Assembly: GCA_045636265.1 (NCBI GenBank)
Contig: JAZTXD010000003.1
Coordinates: 1-43,902 of the forward strand
Direction: 5' to 3'
Length of the DNA stretch: 43,902 nucleotides
Source of the DNA: Flemingiibacterium sp045636265
GTDB lineage: Bacteria > Bacillota > Clostridia > Oscillospirales > CAG-272
Part shown: positions 33,747-41,802 of the stretch, piece by piece
How positions within the stretch are numbered: position 1 is the first letter of the stretch
Layout of the letters: the number at the start of each line of letters is the position of its first letter
Notes under the pieces: model-generated
Seen by the model: the letters and a program-made list of their open reading frames with translations, nothing else
Told to the model about the DNA's origin: nothing
The model's database searches: none
Translations under genes and position numbers: made by a program

Positions 33747-35248
33747 TGGCTAAAACGGATACATTAGATCGCTTGAGTACAGAAATTATAAAAGATTATC
33801 TCATATTTGACCCAACCTCAAACTCCACTAAGCCTCCACATATCGCAAATGGACTGTTCAGACTTTGCACTGGAGAGACCTGTGATACAAGGGATGTGCA
33901 TGAATGGATTGTCAGTGAAAGAAGAGCCAAGCCTCAAATATCGGATAAAATTCTATCGTCGGCTGATATTGTGGAAAAATATCAGGACATCCTCCAAGAA
34001 GGCAATTTGGAAAACCCAGACAATGTTAAAAATTTCCGTTTCCTTCTCGAAGAAGTATTTAATCAGGATAATACCATATACCCCGAATATGACTTTTCTG
34101 TAATGACGATATCTTCTCATTGGTTATTAAAGAAAAGAATATCCTCCGAGGCTCATATTGGTGATTTCATATATGGAATTCTGTGTAAGGAGATAGATGG
34201 GAAGCGATCTCCTGCGATTGATTTGATTAAAAAGGCATTAAAAAATGATTCGGATGATTTGACGAAGCTTATAAATCCAATCATAGCATTTCCATCTCAG
34301 GAGGCAAAGCGTCACCTTGGAGATGTAGAATTTCTGAATGAAGATGAAATCAAATGGGATTCCTATAAGGCTAAATTAAGAGATGGCTTCGATCGTTTGG
34401 CAATCAATATCCAAAAAACGGGCGAAGAACGAAACACCTTGCTTGTTTTGCGTCGAATGATTTGCTTTGCTGGATTTGCCACCTTTGCATATTTAACACA
34501 TGCAAACCATGCAAAGTATAATGGAGCCAACCCTCCTATTGTTGTGGATTCAGGTGGTGATTTTGATTCGATCAAAAAAGCCAGTGAGCATTCCTATACC
34601 TTTGCCAAAAAGTCAGTAGAGGATTATTTTGTCAACACAATATACAACATAATAAAGTTAGAAATTGTAAATCCAAACGATTCTGCCACATGTGAAAAGT
34701 GGATCGATGAAATGTCTATCAGCAGGGCGACACAGGAGGACGAAATCAAAGGAGCAATCAAAAGCTATTTCCATAGCTTTTGCGAAGAAGGCGAAACACC
34801 TATAATGGCACTTTCTCATGCACTGCAGATTGCGCTATACACGTTCAGATATAAAAGCAATTCTCCGTCCGACTATTGCCGAGTTTTGGGTACTCGCTGT
34901 GGCTTGATAGGACCCAAGGGTAACCGCGCCAAGGTGAAAAGATATTTGATTAACAGCTTCACCCTTGAAACGATAACATTGAGTATTTTATCTGCAGATG
35001 ATCTGGAAAATGGTATTGAGCTTAAAGAATTGAGTGAGAAGGCGGTCTCCTCGTACAATTTGTTACTGGGTGCTAATGCTGACGAGGAATATAGCATTCT
35101 CGAGAGCTACAACATTGCACAAGCAACACCTGGAGATTTAAGAGGAGATCTTTCCCTAAATGCTCAACGTCTGGCAGATACATACATGTCGCTTGGCCTT
35201 GCAAAGAGATATGCAGATGGCGTTACCTTGATTGGCTGGAGGTTATAA
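33746..35248 (+). CDS. Unrecognised 500-aa protein, DptG position
   Basis: I do not recognise this protein. It is soluble and helix-rich, with no obvious catalytic motif. Notable segments are RRAKPQISDKILSSADIVE, LVLRRMICFAGFATFAYLTH (hydrophobic but probably not a membrane span), FCEEGETPIMALSHALQIAL and a C-terminal SLNAQRLADTYMSLGLAKRY. It is translationally coupled to both neighbours (1-base overlap upstream; the next ATG two bases after its stop). By position between an ATPase and an FtsK-like protein it matches DptG, a small scaffold in the Dpt operon. That equivalence is inference from gene order only. Confidence 0.6.
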   Translation: MAKTDTLDRLSTEIIKDYLIFDPTSNSTKPPHIANGLFRLCTGETCDTRDVHEWIVSERRAKPQISDKILSSADIVEKYQDILQEGNLENPDNVKNFRFLLEEVFNQDNTIYPEYDFSVMTISSHWLLKKRISSEAHIGDFIYGILCKEIDGKRSPAIDLIKKALKNDSDDLTKLINPIIAFPSQEAKRHLGDVEFLNEDEIKWDSYKAKLRDGFDRLAINIQKTGEERNTLLVLRRMICFAGFATFAYLTHANHAKYNGANPPIVVDSGGDFDSIKKASEHSYTFAKKSVEDYFVNTIYNIIKLEIVNPNDSATCEKWIDEMSISRATQEDEIKGAIKSYFHSFCEEGETPIMALSHALQIALYTFRYKSNSPSDYCRVLGTRCGLIGPKGNRAKVKRYLINSFTLETITLSILSADDLENGIELKELSEKAVSSYNLLLGANADEEYSILESYNIAQATPGDLRGDLSLNAQRLADTYMSLGLAKRYADGVTLIGWRL

Positions 35249-35249
35249 T

Positions 35250-38200
35250 ATGAGCAAAAAATTATTAACAAAAATAATTACAAGTCTTGTGAATGAACGT
35301 GCAAGGGCTATGCAATACGGTGTATCCTTAATCAACATTCCTGATTTTGATTACGTTCGCTTTGCTGAAGGCTTAAGCTCTACGCGACAGCTCGAATTGT
35401 ACTTTCTTGGCTTTTCGAGAGAGGCACAAGAAGTCCTTGCCGCGTCCTTGCCCAATGTCGATAATTTAACCTACAGCTATACAGTTGAGGCAGCTGAGGA
35501 TTCGCGAAATAGCGGCAACGAAGATGTTTTTCGAATTCTTATAGTAAAGAGAGCCGAACTGGAAAAGCTCTCGTCCTTAAGGTGGTTTAATGAAATAAAT
35601 CTTTCCACCTTGTACACCAATAGCTGTAAATATGTTCAGGATGCGTTAACCAACTCGAATTCTGTCATTGATTCTCTTATTTCTGCATTAAAGAGAAAAA
35701 ACATTCAAAGCATTCTCAGCTTTGAGCGAGTTATTGAATATCTTGAGGCCTTAAATGAGGCCGATCCGGCAGATCTGCCTACCGTGCTCAAGAATAAATT
35801 TTATATGTTGGGACTGTGCGCTGACAAAAATTTGGATAGTAAAAATCCTTGCACTGATGATTTTGTAGCAAAAATCAGAAGGAACCATGCAATTGTTGAA
35901 CGCATCGGTAATTTGGAACAGGCAGAGAGACAAAGCATTACAAATTATTATGCTAAAAGCACCTCTAATAAAAGTATCCCTCGTCTTATTTTAGGATATT
36001 ACAAAACCCGAAACATCGAGCTTTTGAAGGAAATGGATATTGAAGATATAGAGGAATGCTTAAAGGCTGTCAAAGAGAATAATCGTCCAGATAATCCGGA
36101 CAAGCCTAAACGGACTAAGACTCCAGTCGTTAGACCCACATCAATGGCAGCTCAGCTCGTTTTTGATGATAATTCTCAAAGAATCGATGACATTTTGGAC
36201 GAACTTGAAACCAAGGTGGATAATCGTCAAAACACCGCCAAAAGCGAACGAATTGATGTCGATGTGGATAACACCAAGATGCAATTTAAGGTTGAACCTA
36301 CAACCGAAAAGATCGCAAGTCAATTTGCAACAGACGATAGCTATGGCTCAGTAATATATGCAAATGTTGAAACTCCTGACGAGGCAATAAAAAACAGCGC
36401 GAAATTTGAATCACTCGACCTAAAGAGAGATTATCTTGATACCGTGTGGGAAAACCTATCAAGAATCAGCACTATGGTTTCTGATGGAGAATCTATTTCC
36501 GATTGCTTGAGAGCTTTCTTGAAAGCCAGATCTGTGTTGATTCCATATCGCAAAAGACTGCAGGATGTTCCAATGCTTCAGGTTTTAGCAAAGCACAAGG
36601 AGTTTGCCGAATATATCAAAGCTTATGAAAAGCTTTTAGCGGCTATCAACGATGATTTCCCGAAGATTTGGCAAATTGCTCCATCCAACGCAAAGGCAAT
36701 TATTAATACCGTTATGTCGTTGGACTATGTCTTTGTTGTAGGTGAATCTGAATATCATGCTATTCCCACTCCCTTGAATCCTATGTACTTGTGGAAGTAT
36801 GTTGAATTGGGGAAAGAGATTTTGTCAAGCAAGGGTGTAAATGAAACTGAAGAGGCTTATCTGGATGATAGCGATAAAGCCTTCATCATTCGTAAGGCTG
36901 AGGACATTCCAGATCCTCTGTCGGTTATTCTTTTGCCCTCCACAATAACAAACGGAACAGCAGCCTTTTTACCACTGGCAGGTAGAATTGGCTCACTCCC
37001 CGTATATTCCACGAAAAAGCAGATCAATCAGAGTGAAAGTGGCATAGACGCACTCAAAGAAGCAATTATCCGCTATCTTTGCCTATACCCTCATGCTGGT
37101 ATGATGCTTAAAATATGCGTTGTTGATCCACCATCAGTAGAGACCATTGTATCTATGCTCAAGCTGTTAAATAGCGATAGAGATTTCCACATTGAAGGAA
37201 TTGATATTTCTATTTACAGAACCAAAGAGGCTTCCGCTGATTGGGTGGAAATTGATGATGATTCACTTAACGACGGAATGCTTGGAAAATACAAGGGTAA
37301 ACGCTCCTTGAATTTTAAGCTTCGCATTGTTGATCAAAAGAAAAACTACTCAAAAATCCTCGATGATCTTTCCCACGAGCAGCATATGCTGATAATTTTC
37401 GACCCCAATGAGGTCAAAATAGAAACAGCACAAAACAACCGTCGAGTTCATATCCATCCTCTGTGTGTTCCCAAGATTTACAAATACAATCCCTTGGAGG
37501 ATAATGTTGAAATTAGACCGGCAAGCGAAGGTAGCATATTCAGTGTTTATTCAAGTATTATTGAAAAGCTAAACGAGCATCCATCCGCCTTTAGTCATAC
37601 TGCAACGTATTTCAATACTCCTCTTAAAATTGATACGTATAATGCATTTTTGAAAAGAGCGGATTGGTTAATAATTTTAGACCAAAGCCTAAAAACCTGG
37701 GATGTATCTCTTCGTGCTGCGAGCGAAAAGCTATACTATAAAGAGAATGATTATCGCTCAATAGGCATTTATTCGAGCAACTGTCAAAAGTTTATTCTTG
37801 GGTACGAAACACTGATTAAGGATTTGGGGAACTATATTCCTCAATCAGAGGGTATCAAAGAAATCATTCAAGCCATCAGAGAAATAAACGATGATGGCCT
37901 GCTAAGTATTGCATCCCACACCTCTAACCGGATTTTTGATGCGAATCATGGAAAAGGTAGTTTGGGTATCGCAATTTCAGCCATTCACTATAAGCATAAG
38001 CACCCAGATGCTCTTTTAGTAGGCTTGGATACTCAAATGGCAAAGGAATGGCTCTCCGACAGAGAAGAAAGGACCTTGCCAGATTTAATAGGTATCAGAT
38101 TGAATCCCCAAACGGATGAGGCTATTGTCGATATCGTAGAGGTGAAGACCTATTCAAATAGCGAAAACGCCTTTAAGATTGAGGACGATGAAATCTGGGG

Positions 38201-39860
38201 GCATGCTGTTGAACAGGTATCTGTATTGGAAGCACTTGCCCGTGAAATTTTTGGCGCAACTGAAAAAATCACAACCGTATCAAGACGTGAAATATTGCGA
38301 GAGCAGGTCTTTGAGGCGTTGTTCCAATCGAATATGACGCCTGCGCTAAAATTGAAATACTCTGAAATGCTCAACGCTCTATTTGCTGGAGAGTTCAATG
38401 TGGAAATCAATAAAAGCATTGCCTTTGTTGATTTTGAGAACGCCGATAGCTCGGCAAAAATCTACAACGGAAGAGATGAATTTTCGGGCAAGAAATATTG
38501 CTTAGACACCATTGGTAGTGATGAGATTAGAGCAATAATTTCCAATCTGGAATTTGTACCTGCGACCGTTTTCCAAGACCTAATAGAGGAGCATTCCGAA
38601 GAGGCCCCGGATAATTCTGCGTCCGAAGAAAACACGGAATTGATTCCTGCCGAAGCTTCCGTTTCTCAGCATGATTTATCGGACTCGAGCAGAGGCAATG
38701 TTCCAAATGATGTCCCTTCATCGACTTCAACGAGCGAGGCTATTTCAATAGAAATCAATACAATAAACGATAGTGATGCACGCAGAGCTATCGAAGAAAA
38801 GTGCATTAAGCTCAATAAAGTCTTTAAGGATTACGGCATAAATGCTTACCCCATAAAGCCTGAGATGGTTCAGGAGGCAGCGAGATTTACAAGATTCCCA
38901 ATCGAACTCAAATCTGGCGAAACCGTACGCTCACTTGAACGATACAAAACGGATATCGGCATCCAACTGGAGGCAAATGGTGAAATTCTTATCAACCATA
39001 TAAAGGGCACCAAGTATATTTCGGTAGACGTCCCCTTTACTCACTCAGGTAAAGCGATTAGTCTATTAGAAAACCTCACCTTGACATCGAGCAAGACCGG
39101 TGCCTTGAATATTGTTGCAGGTCAAAAGCCGGATGGCAAGTTTGAAATAATGGATATCTCGAAAGCACCGCACATGCTGATTGCTGGAACTACAGGCTCA
39201 GGTAAAACAATATTCCTACACTCAATATTGGTAAGCCTGCTCCATCAGCACACTGCTGAAGAATTAGAGGTTCTTATTATAGATCCCAAGCAAACCGACT
39301 TCATTTTCTTTGAGGGTATTCCTCATCTTTACGGTGGACATGTTGTTATAGACGCAGAAGAAGCTCTGGAGAAAATTCAACAAATCAATACCGTTGATAA
39401 GGAAGAGCGCACTGCTGCTTTACGATCCTGCCGAAGCAAGGATATTGAATCCTATAATCAAAAGAATCCCGAAGCAAGAATGAAGCGACTTGTTGTGGTT
39501 ATTGATGAGTATTCAGACTTGATTCAGGCGGCTGAAATGCAAGGCAATAGAAAGGAGTTTGAGAAGAACCTTTTGATGCTATTACAGAGAGTTCGCAATT
39601 TAGGAATTCATTTGATTATTGCCACACAAAGGCCGTCGGCACAGATAGTCACAGGCGCCTTGAAGGCTGTTATCCCTTTCCGCGTTTCCTTTAGACTTCC
39701 TTCGCATACAGACTCTCAAACAATTTTAGATATGTCTGGAGCTGAAAATCTTCTTGGAAAAGGCGATATGCTGATGGTAACTGATAGCGATACAATGAGA
39801 ATGCAGGGACTATATATTTCCGAGGACGAGTTGTCTGAATTTATTGAACATTTATTGTGA
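35250..39860 (+). CDS. DptH-like protein: PD-(D/E)XK-like motif plus C-terminal FtsK/HerA motor
   Basis: This 1536-aa protein has three visible parts. The first ~900 residues are unrecognised. Around 943-968 a nuclease-like pattern LPDLIGIRLN...IVEVKTYS has Asp945, Glu964 and Lys966. A Ser/Glu-rich linker (about 1115-1165) follows. The last ~360 residues are an FtsK/HerA-type DNA motor: Walker A GTTGSGKT (1313-1320), Walker B VVVIDEYSDL (Asp1419), then IIATQRPSAQIVTGALKAVI and RLPSHTDSQTILDMSGAENL. Such a chain could track along DNA and cut it. The architecture and neighbour order resemble DptH. ATG 35250 has GGAGG 7 nt upstream. ATPase activity is well supported; nuclease activity is a prediction. 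Confidence 0.83.
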   Translation: MSKKLLTKIITSLVNERARAMQYGVSLINIPDFDYVRFAEGLSSTRQLELYFLGFSREAQEVLAASLPNVDNLTYSYTVEAAEDSRNSGNEDVFRILIVKRAELEKLSSLRWFNEINLSTLYTNSCKYVQDALTNSNSVIDSLISALKRKNIQSILSFERVIEYLEALNEADPADLPTVLKNKFYMLGLCADKNLDSKNPCTDDFVAKIRRNHAIVERIGNLEQAERQSITNYYAKSTSNKSIPRLILGYYKTRNIELLKEMDIEDIEECLKAVKENNRPDNPDKPKRTKTPVVRPTSMAAQLVFDDNSQRIDDILDELETKVDNRQNTAKSERIDVDVDNTKMQFKVEPTTEKIASQFATDDSYGSVIYANVETPDEAIKNSAKFESLDLKRDYLDTVWENLSRISTMVSDGESISDCLRAFLKARSVLIPYRKRLQDVPMLQVLAKHKEFAEYIKAYEKLLAAINDDFPKIWQIAPSNAKAIINTVMSLDYVFVVGESEYHAIPTPLNPMYLWKYVELGKEILSSKGVNETEEAYLDDSDKAFIIRKAEDIPDPLSVILLPSTITNGTAAFLPLAGRIGSLPVYSTKKQINQSESGIDALKEAIIRYLCLYPHAGMMLKICVVDPPSVETIVSMLKLLNSDRDFHIEGIDISIYRTKEASADWVEIDDDSLNDGMLGKYKGKRSLNFKLRIVDQKKNYSKILDDLSHEQHMLIIFDPNEVKIETAQNNRRVHIHPLCVPKIYKYNPLEDNVEIRPASEGSIFSVYSSIIEKLNEHPSAFSHTATYFNTPLKIDTYNAFLKRADWLIILDQSLKTWDVSLRAASEKLYYKENDYRSIGIYSSNCQKFILGYETLIKDLGNYIPQSEGIKEIIQAIREINDDGLLSIASHTSNRIFDANHGKGSLGIAISAIHYKHKHPDALLVGLDTQMAKEWLSDREERTLPDLIGIRLNPQTDEAIVDIVEVKTYSNSENAFKIEDDEIWGHAVEQVSVLEALAREIFGATEKITTVSRREILREQVFEALFQSNMTPALKLKYSEMLNALFAGEFNVEINKSIAFVDFENADSSAKIYNGRDEFSGKKYCLDTIGSDEIRAIISNLEFVPATVFQDLIEEHSEEAPDNSASEENTELIPAEASVSQHDLSDSSRGNVPNDVPSSTSTSEAISIEINTINDSDARRAIEEKCIKLNKVFKDYGINAYPIKPEMVQEAARFTRFPIELKSGETVRSLERYKTDIGIQLEANGEILINHIKGTKYISVDVPFTHSGKAISLLENLTLTSSKTGALNIVAGQKPDGKFEIMDISKAPHMLIAGTTGSGKTIFLHSILVSLLHQHTAEELEVLIIDPKQTDFIFFEGIPHLYGGHVVIDAEEALEKIQQINTVDKEERTAALRSCRSKDIESYNQKNPEARMKRLVVVIDEYSDLIQAAEMQGNRKEFEKNLLMLLQRVRNLGIHLIIATQRPSAQIVTGALKAVIPFRVSFRLPSHTDSQTILDMSGAENLLGKGDMLMVTDSDTMRMQGLYISEDELSEFIEHLL

Positions 39861-39876
39861 TATAGAAGGTGATGAA

Positions 39877-40578
39877 ATGCAAACGGTTGAAAAATCCTCA
39901 AAATATATCAAGGGTGTATTCGTAAAAGAATTAAAAAACCGATTCCTTTGCGAGGTTCTCATAAATGGAGAATCAACCGTTTGCTATGTCCCTTCCTCAT
40001 GTCATCTGAGCAATTTCCTTGATTTGAAGGGGAAAACTGTTTTGCTTATACCCACGCTAACCCCAAATTCAAGAACACCGTATGCATTATTTGCTGTTCC
40101 ATTTAAGAGAAGTTATCTAATTTTGAATACTTCAATGGCTAACTCTGCAATAGTAAATAGTCTGAACACTCGTCGTTTTTCGTATCTTGGGAAAAGAAAA
40201 ACAATTTTTGCTGAGCATAAAATTGACGACTACAAGACGGATATTTACATAAAGGATACGAACACCATCATAGAAATAAAAAGTATTATTTCTATGATCA
40301 GCCCCGGTATATTTCCTACGGTTTATTCCGAGAGAACTCTTCAACAACTTTCAAAAATCCAAGAATTATTGTCTCGCGGCTATAAGGTATGCTTTATGAT
40401 AGTATCCTTGAATCCATATTTGAAGGAAATACGAATCGATCACAATACCGAGTTTTACAAAGAGTTTATGTCGTGTATCGACAAAGGAATGCTGGTTAAA
40501 GGATATGTGTCTATTCTTATTGATGGGAACTTGGTAATAAAAAAAAGCATAGATGTGAGGGTAATGTCCGGAGAATAG
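39877..40578 (+). CDS. SfsA-like nuclease
   Basis: This 233-aa protein resembles SfsA (DNA/RNA nuclease SfsA family). An N-terminal OB-like beta domain (NRFLCEVLINGESTVCYVPS) precedes the core: Asp122 in DDYKTDIYI, Glu133-x-Lys135 in IIEIKSIIS and FPTVYSERTLQQLSKIQEL, matching the SfsA EVK and FPDA-R-x-KH-L blocks. The substitutions (no His in the last block) make it a divergent member. SfsA is not usually found in defence operons; here it is the last gene, 16 bp after the FtsK-like gene, with an AAGGTG ribosome site. It may supply nuclease activity to the system. Start at 39877, not TTG 39844. Confidence 0.72.
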   Translation: MQTVEKSSKYIKGVFVKELKNRFLCEVLINGESTVCYVPSSCHLSNFLDLKGKTVLLIPTLTPNSRTPYALFAVPFKRSYLILNTSMANSAIVNSLNTRRFSYLGKRKTIFAEHKIDDYKTDIYIKDTNTIIEIKSIISMISPGIFPTVYSERTLQQLSKIQELLSRGYKVCFMIVSLNPYLKEIRIDHNTEFYKEFMSCIDKGMLVKGYVSILIDGNLVIKKSIDVRVMSGE

Positions 40579-40628
40579 AATAGCGCAAGATTTACGTATA
40601 AAAGTATGGCGTATAAAAAATCCACCCC

Positions 40629-40665
40629 ATTCTCTCTGGACTTCCATCCCTTTCTGTGATATTGT
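40629..40665 (+). promoter_or_regulatory. Shared promoter element, copy 2
   Basis: ATTCTCTCTGGACTT (40629-40643) repeats 27745-27759 exactly. A TGA-extended TATTGT -10-like box (40660-40665) follows. It precedes the 33-codon leader and the DUF6809 gene. Confidence 0.5.
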
Positions 40666-40694
40666 GTGTACTGCCACGAAAGGAGGTACAACAC

Positions 40695-40796
40695 ATGACA
40701 CAGAAGGAACAAACACAAAACATAACCGGAGCGGTTCTGAATCGGGATTTCCCGAGACGGAGCCGCTCTTGCTTTAGGAAGGAGGTAGAAGCATGA
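40695..40796 (+). CDS. Short 33-codon leader ORF
   Basis: ATG at 40695 follows AAAGGAGG by 7 nt, a near-perfect site. The peptide begins MTQKEQTQNITGAVLNRDFP. Its TGA overlaps the ATG of the DUF6809 gene (ATGA). A nested hairpin (GAGCGG / CCGCTC, with inner TCGGG / CCCGA) lies within it. It may be a leader peptide for translational control, or a small protein in its own right. Confidence 0.5.
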   Translation: MTQKEQTQNITGAVLNRDFPRRSRSCFRKEVEA

Positions 40797-41068
40797 ACAT
40801 CCTTGAAGACCTGTGGTTCGGCAACATCTCGCCGTGGGAGCGGCCGTTCAAGAAGGATAGCGCATACGCAGAACTGCTGGCGCTGGTGGTGCGGCACCAG
40901 GAGGACCTGCTCTCCCGGCTGAATGAAGAAGAAAAGGACATCTTCGAAAAATACGCCGACTGCACAACCGAGATGCACGATCTGACCGAGCGCGAGGCAT
41001 TCGTCAAAGGCTTTACGCTCGGCGTAAAAATCATCATCGAGGTGATGACAACAGGGGGCGACGAATGA
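40793..41068 (+). CDS. DUF6809 family protein
   Basis: This 91-aa acidic helical protein matches the small DUF6809 family seen in integrated elements of Firmicutes (MNILEDLWFGNISPWERPFK at the start, then LNEEEKDIFEKYAD). The function is unknown. AGGAGG precedes it, and its ATG overlaps the stop of the leader ORF. It marks the start of the GC-richer mobilization module. Confidence 0.75.
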   Translation: MNILEDLWFGNISPWERPFKKDSAYAELLALVVRHQEDLLSRLNEEEKDIFEKYADCTTEMHDLTEREAFVKGFTLGVKIIIEVMTTGGDE

Positions 41069-41436
41069 TCGCCTCCTTCCGATCTAAAGGTTACCCCGAA
41101 ACGGGTTACCCTTCCGTAAAGCATTTTTGAAACATGCAGAGACACCCTCGCGTTTTGTTAGGGCGTCTCCACCACGAAAATCTCACCACACAAAGGGCGA
41201 CGTGAAACACGCCGCCCTCTATCCTGCGCCGTGTGACCGCGTAAAACGCCGTGTGTGGCGATTGTCCCGAACTACGGATTTGTGCCCGAAACAAACGCCA
41301 TCTCCGCACAACGGGCGCGTGTGCGCGAACGTGTCGCGCCTGTACCGCATCCGTATACTTTTTATGAAAAATAATATAGTATACCCACTTCTCAAAAAAA
41401 TATTCAGAATTTTTTAAAAAAACAGGCGAGAAACTA
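41069..41436. other. Intergenic stretch without recognised gene
   Basis: The GC-rich first part (to about 41340) has no reading frame with a good ribosome site; frames on both strands are short and overlap. The second part is AT-rich and leads into a strong promoter. An origin or transfer-start site could hide here, but I see no diagnostic motif. Confidence 0.45.
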
Positions 41437-41465
41437 TTGACAGATTTGAAAATCTGTGTTATACT
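41437..41465 (+). promoter_or_regulatory. Promoter of the RepA-like/mobilization operon
   Basis: TTGACA (41437-41442) and TATACT (41460-41465) with 17-bp spacing. An inverted repeat ACAGATTT GA AAATCTGT (41440-41457) covers the -35 and spacer, a likely operator. Confidence 0.82.
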
Positions 41466-41601
41466 ATTATTCCTCTTTTTCAAAGAGAGGCTTAAACAAC
41501 TGAATAGATGTCATAAAGTGCCACCGTGCTCTTTCGGGAGCCACACAGCGTTTCAGACGCATTTCATACGCATATACACACGAGTTTTAGACTCATACAT
41601 A

Positions 41602-41695
41602 ATACATAGGCACGGAACATCTTTTTAAGCGAACGAGTACGTTCGCTTATTGGTGTTTCCGTATCTGTGCATTGTGTATGGGTCTTTTTGTTTTC
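41602..41695 (+). promoter_or_regulatory. Structured leader with attenuator-like hairpin
   Basis: ATACATAGGCACGGAA (41602-41617) can pair with the downstream TTCCG, GTGC and TTGTGTAT (41657-41679). The loop contains a second perfect hairpin AAGCGAACG AGTA CGTTCGCTT (41627-41648). A T-rich tail TCTTTTTGTTTT (41683-41694) follows, as in a terminator. Between promoter and gene it would act as an attenuator. The trigger is unknown. Confidence 0.6.
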
Positions 41696-41735
41696 AGAAA
41701 ATTCGATACATAAACTTCGGAAAGGAGTGATGGCC

Positions 41736-41777
41736 ATGATTCAGCCGACACAAAAACAGACAAGAGAAATGATGTGA
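41736..41777 (+). CDS. Very short leader ORF (13 codons)
   Basis: ATG 41736 lies 8 nt after AAAGGAG; it encodes MIQPTQKQTREMM and then TGA. It sits between the structured leader and the RepA-like gene and could be a leader peptide. Low certainty because of its size. Confidence 0.35.
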   Translation: MIQPTQKQTREMM

Positions 41778-41802
41778 AACAACAAATGAAAAGGAGAAAT
41801 GA

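Noticed and set aside
30174..40578. Complete Dnd/Dpt phosphorothioation system
   Set aside because: No DndB, DndC, DndD or DndE-like genes are visible anywhere in the window, so modification-dependent restriction is not supported.
30174..40578. Standard Druantia type I operon
   Set aside because: DruA is present, but no DruE-size helicase with a DUF1998-type region is seen; the large protein ends in an FtsK/HerA motor instead.
41106..41483. Coding frames in the 41.1-41.4 kb gap
   Set aside because: Short frames on both strands without ribosome sites or family motifs.
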